This document shows positions 1 to 9,360 of a stretch of DNA of 64,000 bases, piece after piece (position 1 is the stretch's first letter; every line of letters starts with the position of its first letter). The notes under the pieces are model-generated. The model saw only the letters and a program-made list of their open reading frames with translations, was not told the DNA's origin and searched no databases. The position numbers and the translations under genes were made by a program. The DNA lies in contig DASXGW010000013.1 of assembly GCA_036488875.1 (NCBI GenBank), positions 293,281 through 357,280 on the forward strand. Reading direction: 5' to 3'. This DNA comes from Candidatus Baltobacteraceae bacterium. Lineage in GTDB: Bacteria > Vulcanimicrobiota > Vulcanimicrobiia > Vulcanimicrobiales > Vulcanimicrobiaceae.

Positions 1-1
1 A

Positions 2-490
2 GAACGCGAAGGCCCCGTCGCGCTCCATCGCGTCAATCTCGATGAGATCACCTTTCGTCACGCCGGCGCCGGCACGAAGTGGGAATGTTACGACGGCGAA
101 ATCGGGTTGCCGCTCGGTGCGCGCGATCTGGGCTATCGCGTCGCCCGTATCCCGCCGGGCAAGGCCTTCTGTCCGCTGCATTGGCACGTGCGGTGCGAAG
201 AGTTCTTTTACGTCATCGAAGGCCGCCCGTCGATTCGCACGCACAAAGGGACGTTCGAGTGTCGTCCCGGTGACTTCATCGCGTTTCCGACCGGAGAATC
301 CGGCGCACATCAACTGCTCAACGAAAGCAACGAGTCCGCGCTGGTGCTGCTGGTCGGAATGGAAGACTCGGCCGCCGGTCTCGAGGCGTGCTTCTATCCC
401 GATTCAGAAAAAGTCGGACTGTGGACCGCCGAACGCGGCCTCGGCCTTATCCGTTCGTCCCCCAAACTCGACTATTACGACGGCGAGTAG
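2..490 (+). CDS. cupin-domain protein, 5' end cut off by window
   Basis: The reading frame is open to the left edge, so the true start lies outside the window; an internal TTG at 107 is not needed. The C-terminal part is a cupin_2 barrel: an HWH metal-ligand pair, the EEFFYVIEG strand, a PGDFIAFPTGE turn and a GAHQLLN strand with the last histidine. Small cupins of this kind bind a metal or small ligand; the substrate cannot be read from sequence. The gene ends six bases before the convergent TPR gene. The family call is firm; the function is unknown. Confidence 0.8.
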   Translation, partial: EREGPVALHRVNLDEITFRHAGAGTKWECYDGEIGLPLGARDLGYRVARIPPGKAFCPLHWHVRCEEFFYVIEGRPSIRTHKGTFECRPGDFIAFPTGESGAHQLLNESNESALVLLVGMEDSAAGLEACFYPDSEKVGLWTAERGLGLIRSSPKLDYYDGE

Positions 491-496
491 CGCGAG

Positions 497-2035
497 CTAC
501 GTCGGGAGCATGACGTTAAGCGATTCCGACACGTGCATGCGGCGCGCACGCGCACGAGTTTCGGCGGTAGCGCGACTTAGAACGTCGCCCATCACCGACA
601 GCGCTCGTTTGGCGCGCGCGTGGAAGCCGAGGCGTTCGCACGCTTCGATCGCGATAAGCTGGGCGTCGCACGCCCACGCGTCGATTCCCAAACGGAAGAA
701 GGAGGCCGCTGCGTCTTCGGCGCGCTCGAGCGCCGAGCGGTAGTCGCCGGCACGTGCCGCGATCTTCGCATCGCCGAGTTGTAAGTAGAGCGTGTCGCGC
801 AAGCCCAAGCGGTCTTGTCGCGCGTTAACCATCGCACGCTCGGCCCCTTCCGCGCCGCGCTCGTGCAGCAGCAACGGCAGCGCCGCGAGCGTGAGCTCCG
901 AAAGACGATCTCCCGGATAAAAGCGCCGCGCGATCTCTAAGCCGTAGTCTGCGTACGTGAGCGCGGTTTGCGCGTCGTCCGGCGCCAACGCTGCCGCGAA
1001 GCGAATCGCGGTGTCCGAGACGCCTCCCAACTCGCCCGACGCTCGGGCCGCGTCGAGCGCGGCGCGAAAACCGAGAACCGATCGCGGCCGATCGCCGTCG
1101 GCGTGGAGCGCGAGCTGCGACGAAACGCGGAAAATCAGCGCCGAAAGGCGGGACATCGATTGCGGTCTTGCCGCCGTGCCGTTTTGTAAGAGGTTCGAGG
1201 CGCGCGCGATCAGCGATCGTGCCCGATCCCAGCGACCGCAATCGATCTCGAGACGCGCCGCTCCGCTGAGCATCATGCCCAGTAAGGTGGCTTCTTTTCC
1301 GTGCAGCGTTCGTTCGTCGGGCCCCGCACCAACGGCGCGCTCGAACGTCGCCCGGGCTGCGGCGCTCTCACCGCGCACCCACTGCAGACTCATCGCGCTG
1401 CCGGCTATCCACAGCGATCGCCAGTACGAGTCACCGCGCGTCGCAAGGCACAGGTCGAGGGCCTGCTGCGACCGTTTTACGTCGCCGAGAAAGCGTGCCG
1501 CTTCGGATGCGACGAGCCAGAAGTCGACCTCGCGCGCATCGCCTGGATTGCGTCCCGCCAGCGAAAACGCTTCCTCAAATACCAAGCCATGCTGGCCTGC
1601 GGCGCGAAGGGCTTCGATGTATGCCTCGGCCGCGTCGCCGAGATCGACGAGCGTCGCCGACGAAGGCGCCGGTTCGGCTTGGCCTTGCGCCTTATCGACG
1701 TGTTGCCGGACGGTTGCCGCCAAACGCAACAGCGCTTCGTGCCTTTCGCGATAGAACTGGCGCCGCGAGAGCGCCATCGATTTGATAACTGATTTATGAA
1801 CCTCGCCGTTGAGGTCACAGCGTACTAAAATGGTGCACAGCCGGCGCTCTCGCTGCGCGGCGGGCCCTCCGCTGGCGGGCGCGAGCGATTGCAGCGAGTT
1901 GAGCACGATGAAACGAAGCGTGCCGTACGACAGCCGGTGGTCGCGCGGCAGGAGCGAATTGCGCAGCAGCAGTTGCTCGTTCTCGACGTTGGCAAGGGCA
2001 TGGCGTGCTGCGGCGACGAGCTCGCGATCGGTCAT
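497..2035 (-). CDS. TPR-repeat protein with HTH-like N-terminal region
   Basis: This 512-residue protein has no signal peptide. An ATG at 2035 with AGGTG just upstream is preferred to the in-frame GTG at 2041. Residues about 85-110 (LSRRQFYRERHEALLRLA) look like the recognition region of the HTH domains found in front of TPR arrays in some regulators. The remainder is alanine- and arginine-rich helix pairs typical of degenerate tetratricopeptide repeats (for example around AEAYIEALRAAGQHG and SALERAEDAAASFFRLG). It may be a cytoplasmic regulator or scaffold; no enzymatic motif is visible. The DNA-binding reading is inference. Confidence 0.6.
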   Translation of the reverse strand: MTDRELVAAARHALANVENEQLLLRNSLLPRDHRLSYGTLRFIVLNSLQSLAPASGGPAAQRERRLCTILVRCDLNGEVHKSVIKSMALSRRQFYRERHEALLRLAATVRQHVDKAQGQAEPAPSSATLVDLGDAAEAYIEALRAAGQHGLVFEEAFSLAGRNPGDAREVDFWLVASEAARFLGDVKRSQQALDLCLATRGDSYWRSLWIAGSAMSLQWVRGESAAARATFERAVGAGPDERTLHGKEATLLGMMLSGAARLEIDCGRWDRARSLIARASNLLQNGTAARPQSMSRLSALIFRVSSQLALHADGDRPRSVLGFRAALDAARASGELGGVSDTAIRFAAALAPDDAQTALTYADYGLEIARRFYPGDRLSELTLAALPLLLHERGAEGAERAMVNARQDRLGLRDTLYLQLGDAKIAARAGDYRSALERAEDAAASFFRLGIDAWACDAQLIAIEACERLGFHARAKRALSVMGDVLSRATAETRARARRMHVSESLNVMLPT

Positions 2036-2097
2036 TGGCACCTAAACGGCACCGTCGTCACTAGGTTGACGCAATCGCACTGCGTAAGCACGAATCT

Positions 2098-3846
2098 ATG
2101 ATGGGCCATCTTCGCACTGCATTCCTTGTTGCGTTCAGTGCCACGTTCGCGGCAGCGTGCTCGGGCGGATCGATGCTGCCGGCACGGGCGCCCGGCGACT
2201 CTGCACCCGGTAATGCCAACGCGGCGGCTCGCGGCGAAATCCTCGCAACCGCGCCCGACCTGCGTCAATTGGGCGTGACCGATGCCGGCACGGCACCGCG
2301 TTCGACGACGCTGTCCCTGGCGATGGTGTTGCGTTACCGAAATCAGAGCGCGCTCGATCGGCTCGTCGCAGATCAATCGGATCCAAGGTCGCCGCTATAT
2401 CGCCGCTGGCTGAGCAACTCGCAGTTCGATGCGCGCTTCGCCCCGAGTAAAGCGACCTACCGCACGGTGCTTGCGTCGCTGCGGCACGCCGGCTTTCACA
2501 TCGATCGTGCGTACGAAAACCGCACGCTGGTCGACGCGAGCGCAGGCGTCGCCGTCATCGCGCGTTATTTCCGTACGTCCATCCATCGCGTGCGGGCCGC
2601 TAAAGGTGGCTCGGAGTACGTCAACGTTCGCCCGGCTTACGCGCCGGCTGCGCTGGCCGGCACATTGCTGAGCGTCGACGGCCTCGACACGGTTGCCGTC
2701 GTGCATCCTTTCTACGCGCTCATCGGTGGCGCGGCCGCGACGCGCATCCCGTCTGCGACCACTACGTCGGCGCTCTTCGGTCCAATCAGCTCCGTCACGC
2801 ACGCTCGCGGATACGCACCGGCGGCGTTTTGGGCGGGCTACGATTTTCCGATCCTGCACGCGGCCGCGTCGGGTCACTATGACGGAAGCGGACGCGCGTC
2901 GGGCATCGTGATCGACGCGGACTTTGCCGAAAGCGATCTGCGCGGTTTCCTCACCTACTTCAAGATCGCGCGCACGGGGCCGGCAACGCACCGCGTGCTG
3001 CTGCACGGCGGGCCGCCTCCCGGCGACGCGTCGACGGATTCCGTCGAGGCCGCGCTCGATGCCGAGGCGATCGTCGGCGGCGCGCCCGGCACCGCCCTAA
3101 CCGTCTACGAAATCAAGAACCTCAAGAATAAGAGCATTACCGACGCGTATGACGCGGCCGTTTCGCAGAACGCGGTCGACGCCCTCAACTCCAGCTTCGG
3201 CGGGTGTGAAGCGGCAATCGGTACGAAGACCGTCGCCGCGTGGAGCGCGCTGGCCGAACAAGGCGCGAGCAAAGGCACGACGTTTCACGCGGCCACGGGC
3301 GATAGCGGCGGAAGTTTGTGCGCGAACGCGCCCGCGAGTTCGCCGTACTTTGTGGCCGTGGGCGGCACGGCACTCACCGTCGGCTCCGGCGGCGCGTGGG
3401 CGCTCGAGTCCGCGTGGACGGACGGCGGCGGCGGAATCTCGACGATCTTCGCGCGTCCCGCCTGGCAAGCGACGACGGCCGGTACGATCGATCGGGGCCG
3501 CAACGTTCCCGACGTGGCGCTCGACGCCGATCCGTACACGGGTATCGCGCTGTACTACACCGGCACGTTCAACACGCAATACGATCCGCTCGGCGGCACG
3601 TCGTTGGCTTCGCCGCTCTTTGGGGCAGCGGTCGCGGAGCTGGATCAAGTGAAGGGCGGCCGTCTCGGCTTGGCCGCCGGAGGCTTGTACGCGGCCTTTG
3701 CCGCGCACGGCTACGGATCCGGAGCGACGCCGTACTTCCACGACGTCGTGCAAGGCAACAACGGTACCTTTTACGCGAGCACCGGCTACGATCTCACCAC
3801 CGGCATCGGATCGATCGACGCATGGAACCTCGCGAGCATTCTGTAA
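2098..3846 (+). CDS. S53 family (sedolisin/kumamolisin) serine-carboxyl peptidase, lipoprotein
   Basis: An exported acid protease of 582 residues. A signal peptide ends in a plausible lipobox with Cys21 (FAAAC). Residues about 65-200 form the pro-kumamolisin activation domain, with the LYRRWLSNSQFDARFAPS segment. The catalytic domain carries the family triad Glu317/Asp321 (EAALDAE) and Ser502 in GGTSLASP, with Asp402 (ATGDSGG) as the oxyanion-hole acid. The C-terminal calcium site is the FHDVVQGNN...GYDLTTGIGSID segment. All key residues are present, so it should be active. It heads a run of lipoprotein genes on the same strand and probably degrades external protein at low pH (family knowledge). 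Confidence 0.9.
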   Translation: MMGHLRTAFLVAFSATFAAACSGGSMLPARAPGDSAPGNANAAARGEILATAPDLRQLGVTDAGTAPRSTTLSLAMVLRYRNQSALDRLVADQSDPRSPLYRRWLSNSQFDARFAPSKATYRTVLASLRHAGFHIDRAYENRTLVDASAGVAVIARYFRTSIHRVRAAKGGSEYVNVRPAYAPAALAGTLLSVDGLDTVAVVHPFYALIGGAAATRIPSATTTSALFGPISSVTHARGYAPAAFWAGYDFPILHAAASGHYDGSGRASGIVIDADFAESDLRGFLTYFKIARTGPATHRVLLHGGPPPGDASTDSVEAALDAEAIVGGAPGTALTVYEIKNLKNKSITDAYDAAVSQNAVDALNSSFGGCEAAIGTKTVAAWSALAEQGASKGTTFHAATGDSGGSLCANAPASSPYFVAVGGTALTVGSGGAWALESAWTDGGGGISTIFARPAWQATTAGTIDRGRNVPDVALDADPYTGIALYYTGTFNTQYDPLGGTSLASPLFGAAVAELDQVKGGRLGLAAGGLYAAFAAHGYGSGATPYFHDVVQGNNGTFYASTGYDLTTGIGSIDAWNLASIL

Positions 3847-3859
3847 GGCGGAGATTTCA

Positions 3860-4513
3860 GTGGTAAATATCAAGCGAATTTCAAAATGGGGTGCGTTGGC
3901 CGCGGCATGTGCGCTCGCAGCCTGCGGCGGCCAGAGCGCCGCAATGGTTCCGTCCGGTCAACTCGCGGCGCTCGCCCGCCCGGATGCGGCGATCGCCACG
4001 TGTAAAGGGCAAACGACGAGCAGTGAATACGCCACCTCGAAGCCGACGAAGCTCAAGAGCCGCAACACCCACGCGTGCATTCCCGCGTTTGCGGGTTTTG
4101 GCGGATCGCTGCATTATCCGGCCGCGACGCCCGCCGTCGCGGCGACGCTTACGAGCAGCACGACGAACTACAACACGATGCTGCCGGCGCTGAGCAAAGG
4201 CAAACCGGTCTTCTATCTGCAGATGGCAACGACCGCGGCGACCACGTTTGCAGCGACGTACGCGGCCGCCGGCGGCCTGACGTCGAAAACGCTGCGACCC
4301 GGAAAAGCGTATTACGTCTACGGCCAAGCCAAATACGGCGGCGTCGCGATCCTGTTCGTTAACTTCCCGCCCTGTAAGGCGACCGCGGTGAAAGCGAAGG
4401 CCGGCGGCGCGTTGCCGAATCTGGGCACGGTGCTCGAGGGCCAAGCCATCCCGGGCGCGGCGAACATTACAATCGAAGTGTATTCAAAGGGTCACGTGGC
4501 AGCGTCGTGCTAA
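3860..4513 (+). CDS. hypothetical lipoprotein
   Basis: A 217-residue protein starting at GTG 3860, with GGAG six bases upstream. The N-terminus is a clear lipoprotein signal (ALAAACALAAC, Cys22). The mature part is small-residue-rich (Ala, Thr, Gly) with no motif that I recognise; it contains four cysteines after the lipobox. It sits 13 bases after the sedolisin and overlaps the next gene by seven bases, so the three are very likely one transcription unit of secreted proteins. Function unknown. Confidence 0.65.
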   Translation: MVNIKRISKWGALAAACALAACGGQSAAMVPSGQLAALARPDAAIATCKGQTTSSEYATSKPTKLKSRNTHACIPAFAGFGGSLHYPAATPAVAATLTSSTTNYNTMLPALSKGKPVFYLQMATTAATTFAATYAAAGGLTSKTLRPGKAYYVYGQAKYGGVAILFVNFPPCKATAVKAKAGGALPNLGTVLEGQAIPGAANITIEVYSKGHVAASC

Positions 4514-6954
4514 AGCGCGTTGCGGTAATCCTCATCTTAACCGGCTGCAGCGGTGGCACGCTCCCGAGCGCCCCGCCGAACGCGGCGGTGCCGGCCGCCG
4601 TCGGGCGAGCGACGAACGCAACCCTTTCCTACGCGGGAACGCTGCAGCAAACCAATACCGGCGGAAGCGCGAAACGGTTCGCGATCGCCGAAAGCGTGAC
4701 CGCGGCGGGCACCGCGGGTCAAAACGTCGTCAACTATCACGGTCAAAGTGTCGAGACGGGCAAAGGCACGTCGCTGACGACGACGTTCGACGCCGCCGTG
4801 GAGCAACTTCGCAACGCCGCTCGCCAAGGCAGCAACGTGAAGCGCCTCAAATCCGCCGTGAGCGATTCGACCGGAATCAGTGCGACGACCACCTACGGTG
4901 CGGGTAACGGCATCTTCGACGAGCTGCCCGAGGCGAACGGAACGCGCTGGAGCAATACCGCAACCCGCGTCGTTTTCGAGGCGAACTCGCAAGCCGGCTC
5001 GACGCTTGACGATCGCTATGCCGCCGACGGCTCGTACGACGAACGCGCCGTTCCGGTCGAAGGACTCGAGGCGTCGCTGCAAAGCTATCCCGACGGCAAT
5101 GCCGTCTACCAGTGGCCGTTCGGCGGCGCGTACCAAAACTCGTCGATCGCCTATACGCCGCCAAAATACGGATCGCTGCGCGTGCTCTTTACCGACGCGA
5201 CGCACCACGTCACCGACTTCATCACGCTGCACTCGTGGTATCCGTCGCGGCCGCTCGTGCTGGCAAGCGATACGACGCAGAACGTGGGGAGCGTTCGCAT
5301 CCCCAAGACGTGCCGCGTATCGCCGCACTTCGGCACGACCGCAAACGGGATCGACGAAACGGCAACGCGCGTCGACATCGTCTTCGGCGACTACGAAACG
5401 ATCGAGCGGACGGCCTACGTCGGCACCGCGGGTCTGCTCTGCCTGCACGTGCACGACGTACTCGAAACGCACTACGACTACACCGCTTTCGCGTTCTCGC
5501 AAAAGCCGCTGACAACCACCACTACCGACGAGGTCCTCGGTTTGCGGCAAGCATCGGGCGCGAGCGGGACCGAAGTCTCTTCGGCGGTGGCCATGCCGCT
5601 CGACGCCAACGTGGCGCTCGGCGTCGACGCACTGCGCTTGCAGGGTGCCGCCGCCATCTACACCTCGCTCGACCGCGTACGACACCGTCGCCACGAACGC
5701 GCATCGACCGCCAAGGTCGCAAGCGTCTCGCTGATGGTGCACGCGGCGTATCCGCCGGCCGGAAAGGCGGTTAAGACCCCGGTGCTGGTTCAAGAACTCG
5801 ATGCCGACGGCAATCCGATCGCAGGCACGTACGCAAATCCCGTCACGCTGACCGACACGGATGCGTCGGGAGCGACGAAGCTGTCGACAACGTCGGTAAC
5901 GAGCTCGTCGACGCACGTTAGTCTTTCATACGACGGCGCGCCGTTGTCGGTCGCGCGATTGACGGCGTCCGTATCGGGCGCGCCGAAAGCGTCCGCCGTT
6001 TTCGCACCGAGCGCAACGACCGTCGCACAGTACAAAGCGCCGTTCTTACACACCCACAACGGGCCGCTGCCCGTCGGCGTTTCGGACCTGTGCGTCGGCC
6101 CCGACGGCAACATCTGGGCGACCGGTGCATCGAGTGGCGCCATCGAGAAGATCGACTCGAGCGGACACTATACGACGTATCCGCTACTCGGTACGCAGCC
6201 GTTGGGCATCAGCGTCGGCTCCGATGGAAATTTGTGGTTCGCGGAAGCGAGCGCCGGAAAGATCGGCCGCATTACGACGTCCGGCACCATCACGCAGTAT
6301 ACAATTACCGTTCCCAAGGGAGGGCAGTCACAGCCCTCGTCAACGGCACCCGGCCCCGACAAGCGAACGTGGTTTGTCGATCAGGGCATAAACGCCGTCG
6401 GAGTGGGAGCGATCGACATGTCGGGCAAGATGGTGAAGTACGCATTGCCGCACCGCTCGAGTCCGCAGTCGATCGTTGCCGGCCCCGACGCAAACATGTG
6501 GATCACCGACGGGGGACTCAACGCCATCGACGTGATGTCGACGTCGGGTAAGCTTCTGGCGATTCATCATCTGCACACAAAGAACGCGGCGCCGTGGGGT
6601 ATTGCGGTCGGCCCCGACAAGAATCTGTGGTTCGGGGAGTTCAACGCTAACCTCATCGGCCGCATGACGCCATCTGGAAAGCTGCGCGAGTTTGCCGTTC
6701 CGACCGCGTTCGCGGGACCGCTCTACGTTGCGGCAGGACCCGACGGCAAGGTCTGGTTTACCGAAACGGGCGGCGGTTTCTGGAACTTCGCCGGCAAGAT
6801 CGGTTACATCACCACCGATGGTAAGACGATTCGCGACTTTCCGAGCTTCAATCCGATCGCGCACGTGCACGATCTCGCGTTCGACACGCACGGCAACCTC
6901 TGGTACTCGAAGTTCGAACTGACATTCAGTTCGTTGAGTAAGCTGGTGTACTAG
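4507..6954 (+). CDS. lipoprotein with C-terminal virginiamycin B lyase-like beta-propeller
   Basis: An 815-residue protein. GTG 4507 overlaps the previous stop and is followed at once by a short lipoprotein signal (ILILTGC, Cys14). Residues up to about 510 are a Thr/Ser-rich region of unknown fold. From about 520 to the end there are repeated blades of the Vgb/NHL type (GPDGNIWAT, GSDGNLWFAEASAGKIGRI, GPDKNLWFGEFNANLIGRM, GPDGKVWFTE). Such propellers occur in streptogramin lyases and in many secreted binding proteins. Lyase activity cannot be assumed here; carbohydrate, peptide or surface binding is equally plausible. Confidence 0.75.
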   Translation: MLKRVAVILILTGCSGGTLPSAPPNAAVPAAVGRATNATLSYAGTLQQTNTGGSAKRFAIAESVTAAGTAGQNVVNYHGQSVETGKGTSLTTTFDAAVEQLRNAARQGSNVKRLKSAVSDSTGISATTTYGAGNGIFDELPEANGTRWSNTATRVVFEANSQAGSTLDDRYAADGSYDERAVPVEGLEASLQSYPDGNAVYQWPFGGAYQNSSIAYTPPKYGSLRVLFTDATHHVTDFITLHSWYPSRPLVLASDTTQNVGSVRIPKTCRVSPHFGTTANGIDETATRVDIVFGDYETIERTAYVGTAGLLCLHVHDVLETHYDYTAFAFSQKPLTTTTTDEVLGLRQASGASGTEVSSAVAMPLDANVALGVDALRLQGAAAIYTSLDRVRHRRHERASTAKVASVSLMVHAAYPPAGKAVKTPVLVQELDADGNPIAGTYANPVTLTDTDASGATKLSTTSVTSSSTHVSLSYDGAPLSVARLTASVSGAPKASAVFAPSATTVAQYKAPFLHTHNGPLPVGVSDLCVGPDGNIWATGASSGAIEKIDSSGHYTTYPLLGTQPLGISVGSDGNLWFAEASAGKIGRITTSGTITQYTITVPKGGQSQPSSTAPGPDKRTWFVDQGINAVGVGAIDMSGKMVKYALPHRSSPQSIVAGPDANMWITDGGLNAIDVMSTSGKLLAIHHLHTKNAAPWGIAVGPDKNLWFGEFNANLIGRMTPSGKLREFAVPTAFAGPLYVAAGPDGKVWFTETGGGFWNFAGKIGYITTDGKTIRDFPSFNPIAHVHDLAFDTHGNLWYSKFELTFSSLSKLVY

Positions 6955-6965
6955 ATGATCCGGTC

Positions 6966-7883
6966 CTAGAACGTAAGGACGATCTTTCCGCTCGCGCCGC
7001 CGCTCACGCGAGCGAAGGCCTCGGGTGCGCTTTCGAGCGGATAGCGTTCCGCTACCGGCGGCGGCTGGAGCGCGCGCGACTCGAGGTACGGATTGATGCG
7101 ATCGAGCAGCGCGCCCACTTTTTCGAGCGAAAGCGCCGCGGAATCGAGCCCGTAAAATGTTAGACGCTTGCGGTAAAAGGCGAAGAGGTCGAGTGCAACG
7201 TCTTTCCCGCCGGCGGCGGAGAAGATCACCATGCGGCCGCCTTTGCGGAGCGCATCGACGAGCGCCGGATACACCGCCGCGCCCACGGCATTGAGCGCAA
7301 CGTTGGCGCCTTCACCGTTCGTTAGCTCGCGCGTCTTGGCTACGATATCGTCCCCGCGATCGACCGGAATCGGATGCGCGCCGAGTGCATTCACGATCTG
7401 CACCGCGGCGGTGCCGACCGATCCAGCCGCGCCGGTGACGATAACGTACTCGCCAGCTTGCGTGGCCGCGAGTTCGACGAGCGCCAGCCACGCGGTGAGT
7501 GCCGGCGTGCCGATCGCCGCGGCGCCTTCGGCGGAGAGATGCGGCGGCCGCACCGACACCGCATGCGCCGGAATTGCCAAGAGCTGCGCGTGCGCGCCGT
7601 CGCGTGTGAGTCCGAGCTCCCCGCCGCCCGTTCCCCACACCGGCTTGCCGATGAGACCGGCCGGTCCGTCGACGACGGTGCCGGCGAAATCGCGTCCCAT
7701 CACACGCGGTAGCGTCAGCTGCGGGAAGCGCCCCATCACGATGCCGACGTCGCTCGGATTCACGCCCGCAGCTTCGATTCGGATGACGACGTCGTCGCCG
7801 GCGCGTACCGGATCGGGAACGTCGCGAACCGTAAGCGCGTCGAGCGAACCCGTGCGCGTGATTTGCAAAGCTCTCACGTTCAT
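6966..7883 (-). CDS. zinc-independent medium-chain dehydrogenase / quinone oxidoreductase
   Basis: A 305-residue NAD(P)H-dependent MDR enzyme. The N-terminal GroES-like domain has AAGVNPSDVGIVMG and MGRDFAGTV; the Rossmann domain has VIVTGAAGSVGTAAVQI, followed by NEGANVALNAVG. No structural zinc cysteines are present, as in the quinone oxidoreductase (Qor) branch. The ATG at 7883 shares one base with the stop of the upstream MocR regulator (TAATG), so the two are translationally coupled. It is probably the enzyme whose expression the regulator controls; the substrate is not readable. Confidence 0.85.
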   Translation of the reverse strand: MNVRALQITRTGSLDALTVRDVPDPVRAGDDVVIRIEAAGVNPSDVGIVMGRFPQLTLPRVMGRDFAGTVVDGPAGLIGKPVWGTGGGELGLTRDGAHAQLLAIPAHAVSVRPPHLSAEGAAAIGTPALTAWLALVELAATQAGEYVIVTGAAGSVGTAAVQIVNALGAHPIPVDRGDDIVAKTRELTNGEGANVALNAVGAAVYPALVDALRKGGRMVIFSAAGGKDVALDLFAFYRKRLTFYGLDSAALSLEKVGALLDRINPYLESRALQPPPVAERYPLESAPEAFARVSGGASGKIVLTF

Positions 7884-9307
7884 TACCCCCGAAGCTGATG
7901 CGCGAGCGCCGTCGCCGCGTTGGCCACGGCTTCGTCGCCGCCCGCGCTGAATCCGACAAGAAGCCCCTTGCAGTCTTTGCGGCGGACGCACATGGTCGAA
8001 AACGGCAAGCAGCGCCCCGCGCCCATGGAATCGGCCGCCGTGACGTCGTCGAAATCGCGCGGTCCCCACAGCGCGACGTGCAACCCCGTCTGTGCCGGGC
8101 CCAGTTTGAAGCCGGGCGGCACGTCGCGGGTCAGCGCGTCGACGAGGATCCGGCGGCGGCGCTCGTATACGCCGTTCATTCGTCGAACGTGGCGGCTGAA
8201 ATAGCCCTGTGCGATGAAATCCGCCAGCGTTGCCTGCAGTTGCGCGGACGTGCCGAGACTCACGACGTCGCGCGCGGCGCGAAACGCCGGCGCCAGATGC
8301 GGTGGCGCCACCAGGTATCCAAGCCGTAATCCCGGAGCCAGGGTCTTGCTGAACGTTCCGGTGTAAATCACGCGGCCGTCGCGATCCAAGCTCTGCAGCG
8401 ACGGCAGCGGATGTGCGTCGAACTCGCTATCGTAATCGTCTTCGATCACGTAGGCGTTCGTGCGCTGTGCCCACTGCAGCAGCTCGATCCTCCGCCCTTG
8501 TGGTAATGCGACGCCGAGCGGAAACTGATGCGAAGGCGATACGTACGCTAGCGCCGCTTCGCTTGGCAACTCGGCGGTCCGCATGCCCATCTCGTCGACG
8601 CTCACCGGACGCAGTTTTAAACCGTGCAAACGAAACACGGCTCGCGCGTTCTGGTAACAGGGATCCTCCACCGCAATTGCATCACCCGGTTGCGAAAGCG
8701 CGACCGCAATCAGGTGCATCGCACCTTGCGCGCCTTCTACTACGACCACCTGATCCGGGTCGGCAACCACGCCGCGAAACTGCGCGATGTGCCGCGAGAT
8801 CGCTTCGCGCAGGGCGCGCAGTCCGCAGGACTCGCCGTACTGCAGATACGCGCCGGTCGCGTCGAGATGCTTGCGCGCTACCTTGCGCCACGCGTGAAAC
8901 GGAAAGAGCGACAGATCCGGCACTCCGGCGCGCAACGGCCCAAATGAGGAACCGACGCGGTCGAGTTCGGCCTTGGCCGCCGCGACCGCGACGGCGCGGC
9001 GCGGCAACGCGCGCTGGCTCGACGGCAGCCGCGGTTTCACGCGGCCGATTCCGGGGCTTACGAAGGTGCCGGCGCCGACCCGAGCTTCGAGGTATCCCTC
9101 GGCCACGAGCTGATCGAAAGCAAAAGCCACCGTGTTGCGCGCGACGCCGAGGCGTTTGGCGAGTTCGCGTGAGGGCAGCAGTCTGACGGCGGGCGGGAAG
9201 AACCCCGTCTCGATCGCGTGTCGCAAGCGCCGCACGAGCTGAGCGCCGACAGCCTCACCCGAAGCGCGGTCGGGAAAGAGCGGCTCGAGATCGATTGGCT
9301 CCTTCAT
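7883..9307 (-). CDS. MocR/PdxR-type GntR regulator with aminotransferase domain
   Basis: A 474-residue regulator. The N-terminal winged helix (residues about 20-90: LPSRELAKRLGVARNTV, EGYLEARVGAGTFV) is followed by a fold-type I aminotransferase domain with YVSPSHQFPLG, VIEDDYDSEF and the PLP-lysine segment GTFSKTLAPGLRLGY. MocR proteins use PLP or an aldimine as effector (family knowledge). I chose the ATG at 9307 (KEPIDLEP) over longer starts because an inverted repeat, probably its operator, covers the region upstream. It is coupled by TAATG to the oxidoreductase downstream and is divergent from 9361. Confidence 0.9.
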   Translation of the reverse strand: MKEPIDLEPLFPDRASGEAVGAQLVRRLRHAIETGFFPPAVRLLPSRELAKRLGVARNTVAFAFDQLVAEGYLEARVGAGTFVSPGIGRVKPRLPSSQRALPRRAVAVAAAKAELDRVGSSFGPLRAGVPDLSLFPFHAWRKVARKHLDATGAYLQYGESCGLRALREAISRHIAQFRGVVADPDQVVVVEGAQGAMHLIAVALSQPGDAIAVEDPCYQNARAVFRLHGLKLRPVSVDEMGMRTAELPSEAALAYVSPSHQFPLGVALPQGRRIELLQWAQRTNAYVIEDDYDSEFDAHPLPSLQSLDRDGRVIYTGTFSKTLAPGLRLGYLVAPPHLAPAFRAARDVVSLGTSAQLQATLADFIAQGYFSRHVRRMNGVYERRRRILVDALTRDVPPGFKLGPAQTGLHVALWGPRDFDDVTAADSMGAGRCLPFSTMCVRRKDCKGLLVGFSAGGDEAVANAATALAHQLRG

Positions 9308-9342
9308 ATTACCCTTTAATGGCACATTACAGGGAGCCAATC
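9293..9342. promoter_or_regulatory. inverted repeat at MocR start, candidate operator
   Basis: Two perfect 10-base arms, GATTGGCTCC (9293-9302) and GGAGCCAATC (9333-9342), are separated by 30 bases. They flank the MocR start codon and lie just before the divergent gene at 9361. Arm spacing of about four helical turns fits a dimeric regulator binding on one face. Autoregulation by the MocR protein is inference. Confidence 0.5.
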
Positions 9343-9360
9343 CTGTCGTATCATGCAGCC

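Noticed and set aside
4537-5916. 459-codon reverse-strand open frame opposite the Vgb-like gene
   Set aside because: Arginine-rich, no recognisable motif, lies fully opposite a lipoprotein gene with domain evidence; typical shadow frame in GC-rich DNA.
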